Shown here in pieces: positions 42,180 through 50,164 of a stretch of 64,000 nucleotides of DNA. Numbering within the stretch: the first letter of the stretch is position 1; each line of letters opens with the position of its first letter. Position numbers and translations under genes: made by a program. This DNA is from Lachnospiraceae bacterium. Lineage in GTDB: Bacteria > Bacillota > Clostridia > Lachnospirales > Lachnospiraceae. The DNA lies in assembly GCA_910575565.1 (NCBI GenBank), contig CAJTFL010000007.1, positions 124,001-188,000 of the forward strand, in the 5' to 3' direction. The notes beneath the pieces were generated by a model that made no database searches, was not told the origin of the DNA, and saw only the letters and a list, made by a program, of their open reading frames with translations.

Positions 42180-42695
42180 CTATTTACATGATTGCTCTGC
42201 TGCTCCTTTCCTTCCAAAGTAGTTTTCCAAAAGCTGAATGGCGATGCTCCCCTTCCTCATCCTTTTATGGGCTTCCTCAAAGGTAAACCAATCCGCTTTA
42301 TCCACTTCGCCGGAAAGATGGAATTCGTCTTTTTTTACACGGGCCTCAAAAGCCAGCATCAGCATATCCTTCTGGACAAAATAATAGCTTTTGGTGTAAC
42401 GGACAGATTCCGGTTCTAGCCCAAGCTCTTCTTTCACCTCCCTCGTGGCAGTTTCCTCTGCACTTTCCCCGCATTTTATGTACCCGGCCACACAGACATA
42501 GTGCTGTTCCGAGACATAGCCCTGACGGATTAATGCCACCTCATCAAATTCATTGATTACCAAAGTAATGGTGCAGGCATATGGCATATCAAACCAAGGG
42601 CGTCTGCAGGCTTCGCAGTAGGGGATGAGGCCCTCATCCCCGATTTCTCGCTTGGCCAGCTTAGCCCCACAGTGTGGGCAATACATAAATTTCAT
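42180..42695 (-). CDS. NUDIX hydrolase with N-terminal zinc ribbon
   Basis: 171 residues. Zinc ribbon CPHCGAK...CEACRR at about 4-30, then a NUDIX domain with an intact box G-x5-E-x7-REVKEELGL (GYIKCGESAEETATREVKEE and following). The layout resembles NADH/NAD-cap pyrophosphatases (NudC) but the SQPWPFPxS specificity motif is absent, so the diphosphate substrate is open. GGAGGG lies 8 nt before ATG 42695. It is 48 bp after the TPR-like gene and 16 bp ahead of the M60 start, probably in one transcript, an odd partner for a secreted protease. Confidence 0.85.
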   Translation of the reverse strand: MKFMYCPHCGAKLAKREIGDEGLIPYCEACRRPWFDMPYACTITLVINEFDEVALIRQGYVSEQHYVCVAGYIKCGESAEETATREVKEELGLEPESVRYTKSYYFVQKDMLMLAFEARVKKDEFHLSGEVDKADWFTFEEAHKRMRKGSIAIQLLENYFGRKGAAEQSCK

Positions 42696-42743
42696 CCTCA
42701 TATCCCTCCATCTATACAATCCATTAACGCAAGAGCCTGCCGC

Positions 42744-43559
42744 TTACAGCATTCCCCTGTATTCATTTTTCCATTTTTTCACCAGGGCAGAAGCCCTCCT
42801 AAGGCGCGTGTCCTGATCCTTCATAAACAACTCATCCAGTTCCTTCACCCCCGATGAATCACGGCTCTTAAGCCTGGCCTGGTCAATTTTCCTTTCCCAG
42901 GCTTCCTTATTCCTCTTATCTAAGGCCTCCTGGTAATTAGGCGCGATAAAAAGATCCGGGTCAAAGGATTTCAAGCAATATATTTTTTCCAGAATTTCCT
43001 CATTTTGGCTGTCGCAGGCGTAGGCCCGGTCATAAGCCTCATAGGCTTTTTCAAACCGGAACAGCCTGGCCTGGCAGGCTCCCAGGCAGCACCATACCCG
43101 GCAAAAAAACTTGTCGTCCACCACCTGATCCTTCTCTTTTTCCAGGAGCTTTTCATACAGCAGGATAGCCTTCCCGTACTGCTTTTTCCTAAAAAGGTAA
43201 TCCGCCCTTTCCTTCCCGTACTCTGCCGGATGCATCTTCCTGTACCGGATTAACACCTGGCGGTAATGGCTCACCTGGGCGGAGGAATAGTACTGGCAGC
43301 TGGTCAGGATCAGCAGCAGCATATTATCGGAATTTTCCTCGCTCCGCTTCCAGTCATCCAGCTTTTCCCCCAGGGATTCCATGGCTAAGTCATTTCGGAT
43401 AAACTGGATCAGCCGGTTATCCACAAAATCCTCCATCACCAGCAGCGGATTTTCATAAATGACATAGCACAGCTCCTGGGATGAATGGAGGTGCACCCCA
43501 AGCTCCGGAACCTCAAAAGGGTTCCTCACCGGCTCCATCCGGCATAGAATCAAACTCAT
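42744..43559 (-). CDS. TPR-like protein, third member of the DUF5717/DUF5716-like module
   Basis: 271 residues, cytoplasmic, no named family that I recognise. The N-terminal 110 residues are helical and acidic; two TPR-like helix pairs follow (ERADYLFRKKQYGKAILLYE at about 118-137 and CCLGACQARLFRFEKAYEAY at about 158-177), and the C-terminal third is a highly charged helix (KRNKEAWERKIDQARLKSRD). The ATG overlaps the stop of the DUF5716-like gene as ATGA, so translation is coupled and the products likely interact. Acts perhaps as an adaptor; this is inference. Confidence 0.6.
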   Translation of the reverse strand: MSLILCRMEPVRNPFEVPELGVHLHSSQELCYVIYENPLLVMEDFVDNRLIQFIRNDLAMESLGEKLDDWKRSEENSDNMLLLILTSCQYYSSAQVSHYRQVLIRYRKMHPAEYGKERADYLFRKKQYGKAILLYEKLLEKEKDQVVDDKFFCRVWCCLGACQARLFRFEKAYEAYDRAYACDSQNEEILEKIYCLKSFDPDLFIAPNYQEALDKRNKEAWERKIDQARLKSRDSSGVKELDELFMKDQDTRLRRASALVKKWKNEYRGML

Positions 43560-44782
43560 ATTACGATCTCCCTGCGTATCATGGCATTGGAAGCGGGAAA
43601 CAGCTCCCCAAAGCCCTTATCCTGGATCACAACAACCATGGTTTTCTCATCGGCGAAGCCGGCTCGCATCCGGATCCTGGTGGTCCGGTTGGGGCGCTTA
43701 GGGAAGCCCTCCAAGGGAATCGTCGCCTCCCGCACCCCCTTGCCGTCCGCCGGGCGGATCATAAAGGACACCTGATCCTGCCCGTCCAAGATAAATTCCA
43801 TGGTGCTTTTCGCCTCATACCAGCTGTCCCCCAACGCCGCGATTACCAGCTGGGTGGGCCGGTCGTCATGGATAACCTCCATGGATACCGTGGCCTTTAA
43901 GCGCCCCTCGCAGATCATCACATAAGGGAAGGCCGTCTCCTCCGCCACGAAATCCTCCGCCCGCAAAAGGGCTCCCTTCACATACAAAAACTGCTCCCCG
44001 TACACCTTCCTCCGCTTGCAAAGAAGCTTCATAAAGCTGACGGCCCAGTCCGTTTTCTCAAACCCTTTCCCGGTAAGGAGGATTGCCGAGTACAGCTTCT
44101 TAGCCAAAAGCTTTTCCCCCAGGGCGTACAAAAGCTTATCCGCCTGCTTTGTCCCGGAAAAGGAATCCAAAAGCTTAAGCTGAAGCTCCTTTAAGGGAAA
44201 TTCCTCCTGAGCCGTCACCACTGGCTGGCGCGCGCCCCTCTGGATTCGCATCTCGCAGTAGCGCAGTCCCTCCTTTGAAAAATCAAAAAGAGCCACCTGG
44301 TTTGCCCACACCTCTTTTTTCTGGCTCAGGACGTAGTGGAGGAAGCTTTCGCTGTAGCTGACCACATGAAACCGGTTCCTGGGCACTTCCAGGTAATCGA
44401 CGCAGTACAGCAAGCAATCCATCACCCTGCCGTTTACCCAGGGAAGGGCGATTACCAGCTGCAAAATCCTCCCTGTCCCACATTCCTTCTTTACCTCATC
44501 CAGCACCTGCTTTAAAAACCGCTGCAAAAGCTCCCTGCCGCTTGCCTTCACCTCACCGGCAAAAATCTCTTTCTTCGGCCCTAAGGTAAGGAGGTTTTCA
44601 AACAGCTCCCCCTCCCCAGACAGCTTTAACGCATAGGCCTCGTCGCCGATTTTCCACTGGCCTCCATCCTTTTTCCTGCATATTGCGGTAGGAAACGTCC
44701 ATATTTTTTCGTTCCCGCTTAAGGCAGCCTGGGTATGGCCATCACACAGATCAATGCCGATCACTAACCCGTTTGCAGACAT
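43556..44782 (-). CDS. DUF5716-like protein with actin/Hsp70 ATPase fold
   Basis: 408 residues from ATG 44782 (AAGGA 6 nt upstream; a longer frame lacks a site). I recall this family as DUF5716. Three hallmarks of the actin/Hsp70/sugar-kinase fold are visible: phosphate-1 GIDLCDGHTQA near residue 8, phosphate-2 VALFDFSKEGLRY near 185, and the adenosine motif AILLTGKGFEKTD near 250. A C-terminal beta domain of about 110 residues (from FPYVMICEGRLKATV) resembles a substrate-binding domain. It is thus a probable ATP-dependent chaperone-like or scaffold protein; no activity is known to me. Confidence 0.65.
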   Translation of the reverse strand: MSANGLVIGIDLCDGHTQAALSGNEKIWTFPTAICRKKDGGQWKIGDEAYALKLSGEGELFENLLTLGPKKEIFAGEVKASGRELLQRFLKQVLDEVKKECGTGRILQLVIALPWVNGRVMDCLLYCVDYLEVPRNRFHVVSYSESFLHYVLSQKKEVWANQVALFDFSKEGLRYCEMRIQRGARQPVVTAQEEFPLKELQLKLLDSFSGTKQADKLLYALGEKLLAKKLYSAILLTGKGFEKTDWAVSFMKLLCKRRKVYGEQFLYVKGALLRAEDFVAEETAFPYVMICEGRLKATVSMEVIHDDRPTQLVIAALGDSWYEAKSTMEFILDGQDQVSFMIRPADGKGVREATIPLEGFPKRPNRTTRIRMRAGFADEKTMVVVIQDKGFGELFPASNAMIRREIVI

Positions 44783-44828
44783 TTCCCATCCTTCCTCCCC
44801 ATCCGTTTTAACGCGTTTTCCTGCCAGC

Positions 44829-44857
44829 GTGCTGCCTGCTAGAAATTTGGGCAGCAC
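44829..44857 (-). promoter_or_regulatory. hairpin between the DUF5717-like and DUF5716-like genes
   Basis: GTGCTGCC and GGCAGCAC form a perfect 8-bp stem around 13 nt, without a T-run, inside the 93-bp gap. It may reduce read-through or protect the downstream message. Confidence 0.4.
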
Positions 44858-44875
44858 TCTGTATAATCCTTATGT

Positions 44876-47800
44876 TTATGCAATGGGGAATAATTCCTCC
44901 AGGGCCGCATTCCGCATCAAATACTCCTGCATACTTTTCTTTAATCCGGTTTCCTCTTTCATGCTAAGGCACAGCCCCATCTCATTTAGGCTGGCAAACC
45001 TGCTTCCCTTCCCCTCATGCCCGGAAAGCTCACAGAGGATAGTTCCCTGAGCCGCCTTTACCTTATCCCCTTCGGCCTTGTCGTACCGGTAGATCTGGTA
45101 ATCCAGCTTTTCTCCCTCAAACAAAACCTTCCGGCACACAAACACCCCCTGATAGATCCGCCTAAGCTCCTCCCGGTGGAAATCCTCCTCATCCGGAAGG
45201 ATCCGGATGAACAGCTCCAGCTGATCATCCTTATTCCCAATATAGCAGATCATGGCCTTATCCCGGATATTCTGGGGAATAGGGATAAAAGCCGCCAGCT
45301 TTTTCGTGTAGGGAAAAACCAGTCCGTCCTCAATTAAGACTTCCTCCATCCGCCTGCAAAGAGCCTTCTGGTCATCCTCCAGCATACGGCATTCCGAATA
45401 ATACTTCGTCAAAGCCAAAAGATAGATGGTGGGCACTTTTTTCACGTCATCACTGCGGTTTACCAGGCTCTCCAAATAGGCAAAGACCTGCTCCTTAGCT
45501 GCCTCGCCCTTCAGGAAGTAGCCGATGGACTTTACGGTAAAATATGCCTTGACCACCGTCTCCCCCATCCGCCTGCGCCGGGAATAAAAGTGGAAGGTCT
45601 GGTCTAAATGCTTGATATTGTCGGAAAACATCATCTGGCACAAAAGCCGCTCGTCTAAATCGTAAAGCTTTGCCTTGGCTGATGCCGCCTGGGACAAAAC
45701 CTTAAACATCTGGCTGGAATTTCCATTAAAATGCCTGCACAGATAATCCAGGAGGACGCCGTCCGCCTTCCCTGCCAAAAACACCTGGAAAGACAGCTTC
45801 AGCAAAAAAACATCCTCCCCAAACAAATTCTTAAGGATCATCTTCCCGCAAAGCTTTGCTAAGTATCCCATCCCCATGCCCTCAAAGCCGTAGGTTTTCA
45901 GCATTTCGTAGGCTTCCTCCAGGTAATTCTGGCAGATTAACGTCTCGCACACCAGCACCCGCTCCTGGTGGGACATCCCCTTAGTATCCAAGGTAAGCAG
46001 ATAAGTGCATTCCCCTGTGCCTGAATTTTCCTTGCTGGCTAAAGACCGGTAATACCGAATGACCTTTCCCAAGAGCACCTTCCGGTACGGCTCGTTTAAG
46101 GGAAGCTCCCGTATGGATCGCTCCAGCACATGAACCTGATCCTCGTCAATTTTTTCCTCTTTCTCCATCCTTCTGCAGGCGGAAAGGCTTAACATGGCGT
46201 GCTCTGGATTAACCTCAAAGCAGCGCTCCAAAAGCTCCGGCCTGTCCATCACTGGCGTCTTTAAATGGGATACGTCCCCATAGCGGTTCCCAAAGGCATC
46301 CTGAAACAGGATTACCGCCTTGTCGGAAAATATGGGCACGAAGGCCACCCCGTCCGTCAGCAAATAGACATCCTCGCTGGTCAGCTCCTCATAGCGCACC
46401 ACCACGTACTTCATCCGCCCGTTTTGGCAATCGATCCGGTAGGAGCGGAGCACCGCAGGCAGGACCTTCGCCACAGGGCCGTCGATCATGCCCTTAAAGA
46501 TCATTCGGTCATAAATCACCGCCAGGCAGCTGCTAATCCGGGATTTAAACAGCTGCTCCATGGCAAACTTCTCCATATCCCGCTCATAGGACTGGTACAG
46601 CTTTGTGGAAGGCTTCATATACCGCAGGATATTCCAGTACAGCACCTCCTTGCTCTGCCTGTCCAAATCCTGGGCAAAGGAAAAGTACAAAAGCACCTCC
46701 TTGGGCAAAAGGCGGTCATAATTTTCCGGCAGGGAATACAGATAATATTCGTAAAGCCTGGTAAGGCCTATCTTCTGATCCAACGCCCGCTGATACCAGA
46801 TAAAATCCTGCTGCCCCCTGCACTCCCCCTTAATCATCATGGAGCACACGGCTACTAGGATTTCCTTCCTGGCATACTGGCCGTAAAGCCGCTCCAAAAG
46901 ACGGTGGAGCCACTTCCTGTAACACTTTTCAATCGCTGCCAGCCTGGCGATCCGCACCGCCATCTTCTCCTGGATCAGCCCTTTTCGGGCGGCAAAGTGG
47001 AGGATCTGGACGATAAACTCGTCCATCCGCTGAAGGAACTCCGGATGCCGCTCCAAAAGACGGTAAGCCTCCAGGTACAGGAAGGGACTGTAAAACCCAT
47101 TCTCATACAGCTGCCTCATCTCGCCGAAAAAGGTAAAGGGCGCTTCCTTCACCGAGGGATCAAGCTCCGCCCGAATAAAGAACAAAAAGGGGTACTTCCC
47201 CTCCGGCGTATGCTTCCTGAGCACCCGCAAAAGGGATTCCTTCTGGCTGGGACTGGATTTTAGCTGCTGGTTTAAGTACTGGTAAAAACAGTAAAAATCA
47301 ATCATATCCCTTCGGGAAAGGAGAATCTCATCCCGGCATTCTTCCAGGAGCAAAGCAGCCTGCTCCTGCCGCCCCGCCCGAATAAGCGTCTCCGCCATCC
47401 AAAGGGATGCCAGGTTCCGATTTCCAGGCACGTTCCGCATCACATCCAGCTCCTGGAGCATCCGCTCGCAAAGAAGGCTATGATCCTTTTGCCCGCAGGC
47501 ATCCTCCAGACGCAGGGCGGCAAACCTGCCGAAGGCCTGCCAAAATTTAGCCCAGCTGATGTAAGCACCGTCGCGGTTTTTCTCCCCCTCTGCCAGGAAG
47601 GGGATAACCTTGGTTTCCTTTACCGTATTCAGGCGGATGCTGCCGAAATTCTTCCCCTTGTGGAGCCTTCCGGGAAGGATGCGGTAAGGGATCCGGCACA
47701 CGTCCTGTTCAAAATCCCTGCCTTCAAAATGCTTTTTTTGCACCTCCAGGAAATCCCCGTCCACCTCCACGTCCACGGAAACGTAGCCCCACATATTTTT

Positions 47801-48448
47801 CTGAAGCTCGATCACGCCCTCCGCCCCGTCCGCCGAAAAATCATACTTCCTTATCTGCTGGGAAACCTCAAAAGCCACCGGCTTTTTTACCCCCAGGGCA
47901 ACAAGGAATTCTTCCATCTGGTTGCCCCGGTTCCCGTGGCCCCTTAAGCTGTCATACAGGGAACGGGTATGCATATCCTGCATAAATGGCGTTTCCACAA
48001 AATCCTGGTAATCAAAAAGGCGCAGCGCCGTATCCGGCTCTTCTCTGGCAAGCCTGGCAAAATCCTCCGGCGTCTTAAGCCCCGCCAGGGTCTGCCCGGA
48101 CACCCCCAGACGGACATGGAATAAAAAAGGAAGCGTCCTCTCCCCTCCGTCTGTCACCAGCTCAAACTCTCCCTTTATGGTATCCCCATCTACCAAGTAC
48201 CCTGCGTCTACCTGATAGGAAATCCGGTTCCGAAGCCCTGCAAAAGCCGGGGTATTTACCGTCACCCGGGTGTGGTTGGCATAAACCAGCCCCTTAATGT
48301 ACAGCCCGTTGCTGCTGTTTACAAAAAATTCCCAGGCTCCCGTCTTCCCTGCCTGGATGATCTCCTCTATCTTATCTGGCATAATCACAATCTGAGGGAC
48401 ATCCTTATTTAAAATCCCCCTGGCCAGCTGGTTAATTCGCTCTTTCAT
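44876..48448 (-). CDS. DUF5717-like giant cytoplasmic protein
   Basis: 1190 residues, no signal peptide or membrane helix. Residues about 15-290 hold two beta-sandwich-like segments (IKGLVYANHTRVTVNTP; WGYVSVDVEVDGDFLEVQKK) of the kind seen in bacterial Ig/BACON-type domains; about 300-1050 is an alpha-solenoid rich in paired helices; the last 130 residues turn beta-rich again (DQLELFIRILPDEEDFHREE). I recall the family as DUF5717. First gene of a run with the DUF5716-like and TPR-like proteins. GGAG lies 10 nt before ATG. It looks like a large scaffold; the function is not known to me. Confidence 0.65.
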   Translation of the reverse strand: MKERINQLARGILNKDVPQIVIMPDKIEEIIQAGKTGAWEFFVNSSNGLYIKGLVYANHTRVTVNTPAFAGLRNRISYQVDAGYLVDGDTIKGEFELVTDGGERTLPFLFHVRLGVSGQTLAGLKTPEDFARLAREEPDTALRLFDYQDFVETPFMQDMHTRSLYDSLRGHGNRGNQMEEFLVALGVKKPVAFEVSQQIRKYDFSADGAEGVIELQKNMWGYVSVDVEVDGDFLEVQKKHFEGRDFEQDVCRIPYRILPGRLHKGKNFGSIRLNTVKETKVIPFLAEGEKNRDGAYISWAKFWQAFGRFAALRLEDACGQKDHSLLCERMLQELDVMRNVPGNRNLASLWMAETLIRAGRQEQAALLLEECRDEILLSRRDMIDFYCFYQYLNQQLKSSPSQKESLLRVLRKHTPEGKYPFLFFIRAELDPSVKEAPFTFFGEMRQLYENGFYSPFLYLEAYRLLERHPEFLQRMDEFIVQILHFAARKGLIQEKMAVRIARLAAIEKCYRKWLHRLLERLYGQYARKEILVAVCSMMIKGECRGQQDFIWYQRALDQKIGLTRLYEYYLYSLPENYDRLLPKEVLLYFSFAQDLDRQSKEVLYWNILRYMKPSTKLYQSYERDMEKFAMEQLFKSRISSCLAVIYDRMIFKGMIDGPVAKVLPAVLRSYRIDCQNGRMKYVVVRYEELTSEDVYLLTDGVAFVPIFSDKAVILFQDAFGNRYGDVSHLKTPVMDRPELLERCFEVNPEHAMLSLSACRRMEKEEKIDEDQVHVLERSIRELPLNEPYRKVLLGKVIRYYRSLASKENSGTGECTYLLTLDTKGMSHQERVLVCETLICQNYLEEAYEMLKTYGFEGMGMGYLAKLCGKMILKNLFGEDVFLLKLSFQVFLAGKADGVLLDYLCRHFNGNSSQMFKVLSQAASAKAKLYDLDERLLCQMMFSDNIKHLDQTFHFYSRRRRMGETVVKAYFTVKSIGYFLKGEAAKEQVFAYLESLVNRSDDVKKVPTIYLLALTKYYSECRMLEDDQKALCRRMEEVLIEDGLVFPYTKKLAAFIPIPQNIRDKAMICYIGNKDDQLELFIRILPDEEDFHREELRRIYQGVFVCRKVLFEGEKLDYQIYRYDKAEGDKVKAAQGTILCELSGHEGKGSRFASLNEMGLCLSMKEETGLKKSMQEYLMRNAALEELFPIA

Positions 48449-48491
48449 CTGCTATTCACTCCATTAATACCCTATTCTATCACATTTCTGC

Positions 48492-48520
48492 TTGATTTAA
48501 AAGACTGAAGTTGCTATCAT
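48492..48520 (+). promoter_or_regulatory. promoter of the DUF4364 gene
   Basis: TTGATT (48492-48497), 17-nt spacer, TATCAT (48515-48520), in the 103-bp gap shared with the divergent DUF5717-like gene. Confidence 0.65.
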
Positions 48521-48551
48521 AGATAAAGGAAAGGGAATTGGGTGAATCACT

Positions 48552-49079
48552 ATGCTATCGGAACCGGTTACATTATACAAGTTAATGAATTTATATATGC
48601 TGCAGCAAGTAAATTTTCCGCTAACCAACGCCCAGCTGACCAATTTTTTCCTGGAGCATGATTATACCACTTACTTTACCCTCCAGCAAACCTTAAATGA
48701 GCTGGCTGAGGCGGGGCTTGTCCGGAAGGAAACCATCCGCAACAGCACCCGGTATGAAATCACCCAGGAAGGCTCCGATGCCTTAAGCTTTTTCGGCAGC
48801 AATATCTCGCCGGCCATTATCCAGGATATCGACCAATACTTAAAGGACAACAAGTTCCGCCTGCGCAACGAGGTGGGGGTAATCGCCGATTTTTATAAAT
48901 CCACCACCCAGGATTACATCGTCCACTGCGAAGTCCGGGAAGGGAAATCCCCTTTAATCGAACTGAACCTGGCCGTGCCGGACAAGGCTCAGGCGGAGCA
49001 TATGTGCAGCAACTGGCAGGATAAAAGCCAGGAAATTTACGCCTTTGCCATGAAATCCTTAATGAGCCGCCCTAAATAA
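48552..49079 (+). CDS. DUF4364 family protein (winged-helix, probable regulator)
   Basis: 175 residues. N-terminal winged-helix half: LYKLMNLYMLQQVNFPLTNA, then TTYFTLQQTLNELAEAGLVR and the wing YEITQEGSDALSFF, as in PadR/MarR-like domains; the C-terminal half is an alpha/beta segment (EVGVIADFYKSTTQDYIVHC) of unknown role. Widely conserved in Lachnospiraceae as far as I recall. Divergent from the DUF5717-like gene, so control of that module is possible. The ribosome site is not strong. Confidence 0.8.
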   Translation: MLSEPVTLYKLMNLYMLQQVNFPLTNAQLTNFFLEHDYTTYFTLQQTLNELAEAGLVRKETIRNSTRYEITQEGSDALSFFGSNISPAIIQDIDQYLKDNKFRLRNEVGVIADFYKSTTQDYIVHCEVREGKSPLIELNLAVPDKAQAEHMCSNWQDKSQEIYAFAMKSLMSRPK

Positions 49080-49121
49080 GCAGGCCGCAGAAAAGCTGTT
49101 TGCCTGACAGGAGGAACTACC

Positions 49122-49382
49122 ATGAATCTTTTAAGCCGATTCCCCAAAAAACCTCCCATGACCCCCTGGCAGGAGGCCATGGAAGAACTTCGCCGGAAGA
49201 AAAAACGCTTAGGCCGCAAGTACAGGCTTTGGAAGTTTTACCTGTATGCCTTTGTGATCCTGCCGGTCTTCGCCATAATGCTGGCGCTAAAAGCCCTGAA
49301 AACCTATGTGCGGATCAAGCTGCGGGAAATCGCCGTAAATACGCCCATGGATACGCCTGGGGATAGGGATACGATCGAGTAG
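49122..49382 (+). CDS. small basic membrane protein, function unknown
   Basis: 86 residues with a strongly basic juxtamembrane stretch (RRKKKRLGRKYRLWK) and one transmembrane helix at about 42-62 (YLYAFVILPVFAIMLALKAL). AGGAGG lies 7 nt before ATG 49122. It follows the DUF4364 gene by 42 bp. The stop codon is inside a downstream hairpin. Confidence 0.7.
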   Translation: MNLLSRFPKKPPMTPWQEAMEELRRKKKRLGRKYRLWKFYLYAFVILPVFAIMLALKALKTYVRIKLREIAVNTPMDTPGDRDTIE

Positions 49383-49402
49383 GGAGGTTTTTCTCCCTAC
49401 TC
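49377..49402 (+). terminator. hairpin containing the stop codon of the small membrane protein
   Basis: GAGTAGGGAG (49377-49386) pairs perfectly with CTCCCTACTC (49393-49402) around GTTTTT. No T-run follows, so it may act as a 3' stabiliser or weak terminator. Confidence 0.5.
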
Positions 49403-49460
49403 GCCGCGCGCCCCATATGCCGCTTCTGCGGCATACTTCCTCTACATGGGGCTGCGCATA

Positions 49461-49486
49461 AAAAGGGGATGCTGCATAAGCATCCC
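49461..49486 (-). terminator. terminator of the lon-engB end
   Basis: On the minus strand GGGATGCT-TATGC-AGCATCCC followed by CTTTTT, beginning at the base after the engB stop codon. Confidence 0.88.
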
Positions 49487-50095
49487 TTAATCCTGCCCTT
49501 TATTCGGGGCAGGGATGGCATACCGGTCAATCAATTCCCAAATCTCTTCCTTCCCCTGGCGGGTTTCCGCAGAAAAGGGAATTAATATCTCTCCCTTCCC
49601 CATCCCCAAGCCTTCCCGCACAATCTTCACGCATTTAGCTACCTGGCTTCGCTTTAGCTTATCCAGCTTCGTGGCAATCACCACCGGATGGTATCCGCTG
49701 CGGGTAATCCAGTTATACATGGTGCGGTCGTTTTCCGAAGGCTCATGGCGGATGTCCACCAGCAGGAACACCAGCTTTAAGACTTTCGCCCCGTTTAAAT
49801 ACCGCTCAACCATCTTCCCCCACTTTTCCTTCACCGCCACGGACACCTTCGCATAGCCGTACCCGGGCAGATCCACAAAATAAAGGGCATCATTAATGTT
49901 ATAGAAATTGATGGTCTGGGTCTTCCCCGGCTGGGAAGATGTCCTGGCCAGAGATTTCCGGTTCATCAGCGTATTGATCAGGGAAGACTTCCCCACGTTA
50001 GACTTGCCGGCAAAAGCGAATTCCGGCAGGACATTCTCCGGGAATTGGCTGGTTATGCCGCAAACGGTTTCCAGTTCCACTTTTTTTACAACCAT
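49487..50095 (-). CDS. engB: ribosome biogenesis GTPase YsxC/EngB
   Basis: Essential small GTPase for late 50S assembly. 202 residues. G1 GKSNVGKSS, G2/G3 region TSSQPGKTQTINFYNI and DLPGYGYA, G4 ATKLDKLK, G5 IPFSAET. AAGGAG lies 5 nt before ATG. Placed 69 bp after lon, as in Bacillus and many clostridia. No promoter is visible in the gap, so it is likely co-transcribed. Confidence 0.96.
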   Translation of the reverse strand: MVVKKVELETVCGITSQFPENVLPEFAFAGKSNVGKSSLINTLMNRKSLARTSSQPGKTQTINFYNINDALYFVDLPGYGYAKVSVAVKEKWGKMVERYLNGAKVLKLVFLLVDIRHEPSENDRTMYNWITRSGYHPVVIATKLDKLKRSQVAKCVKIVREGLGMGKGEILIPFSAETRQGKEEIWELIDRYAIPAPNKGQD

Positions 50096-50164
50096 ACTGA
50101 CTCCTTCTGCTGTACTAGTGTACTGTCTTGATTACATTTCGCCAGATACGCGTCACAGCGGCCT

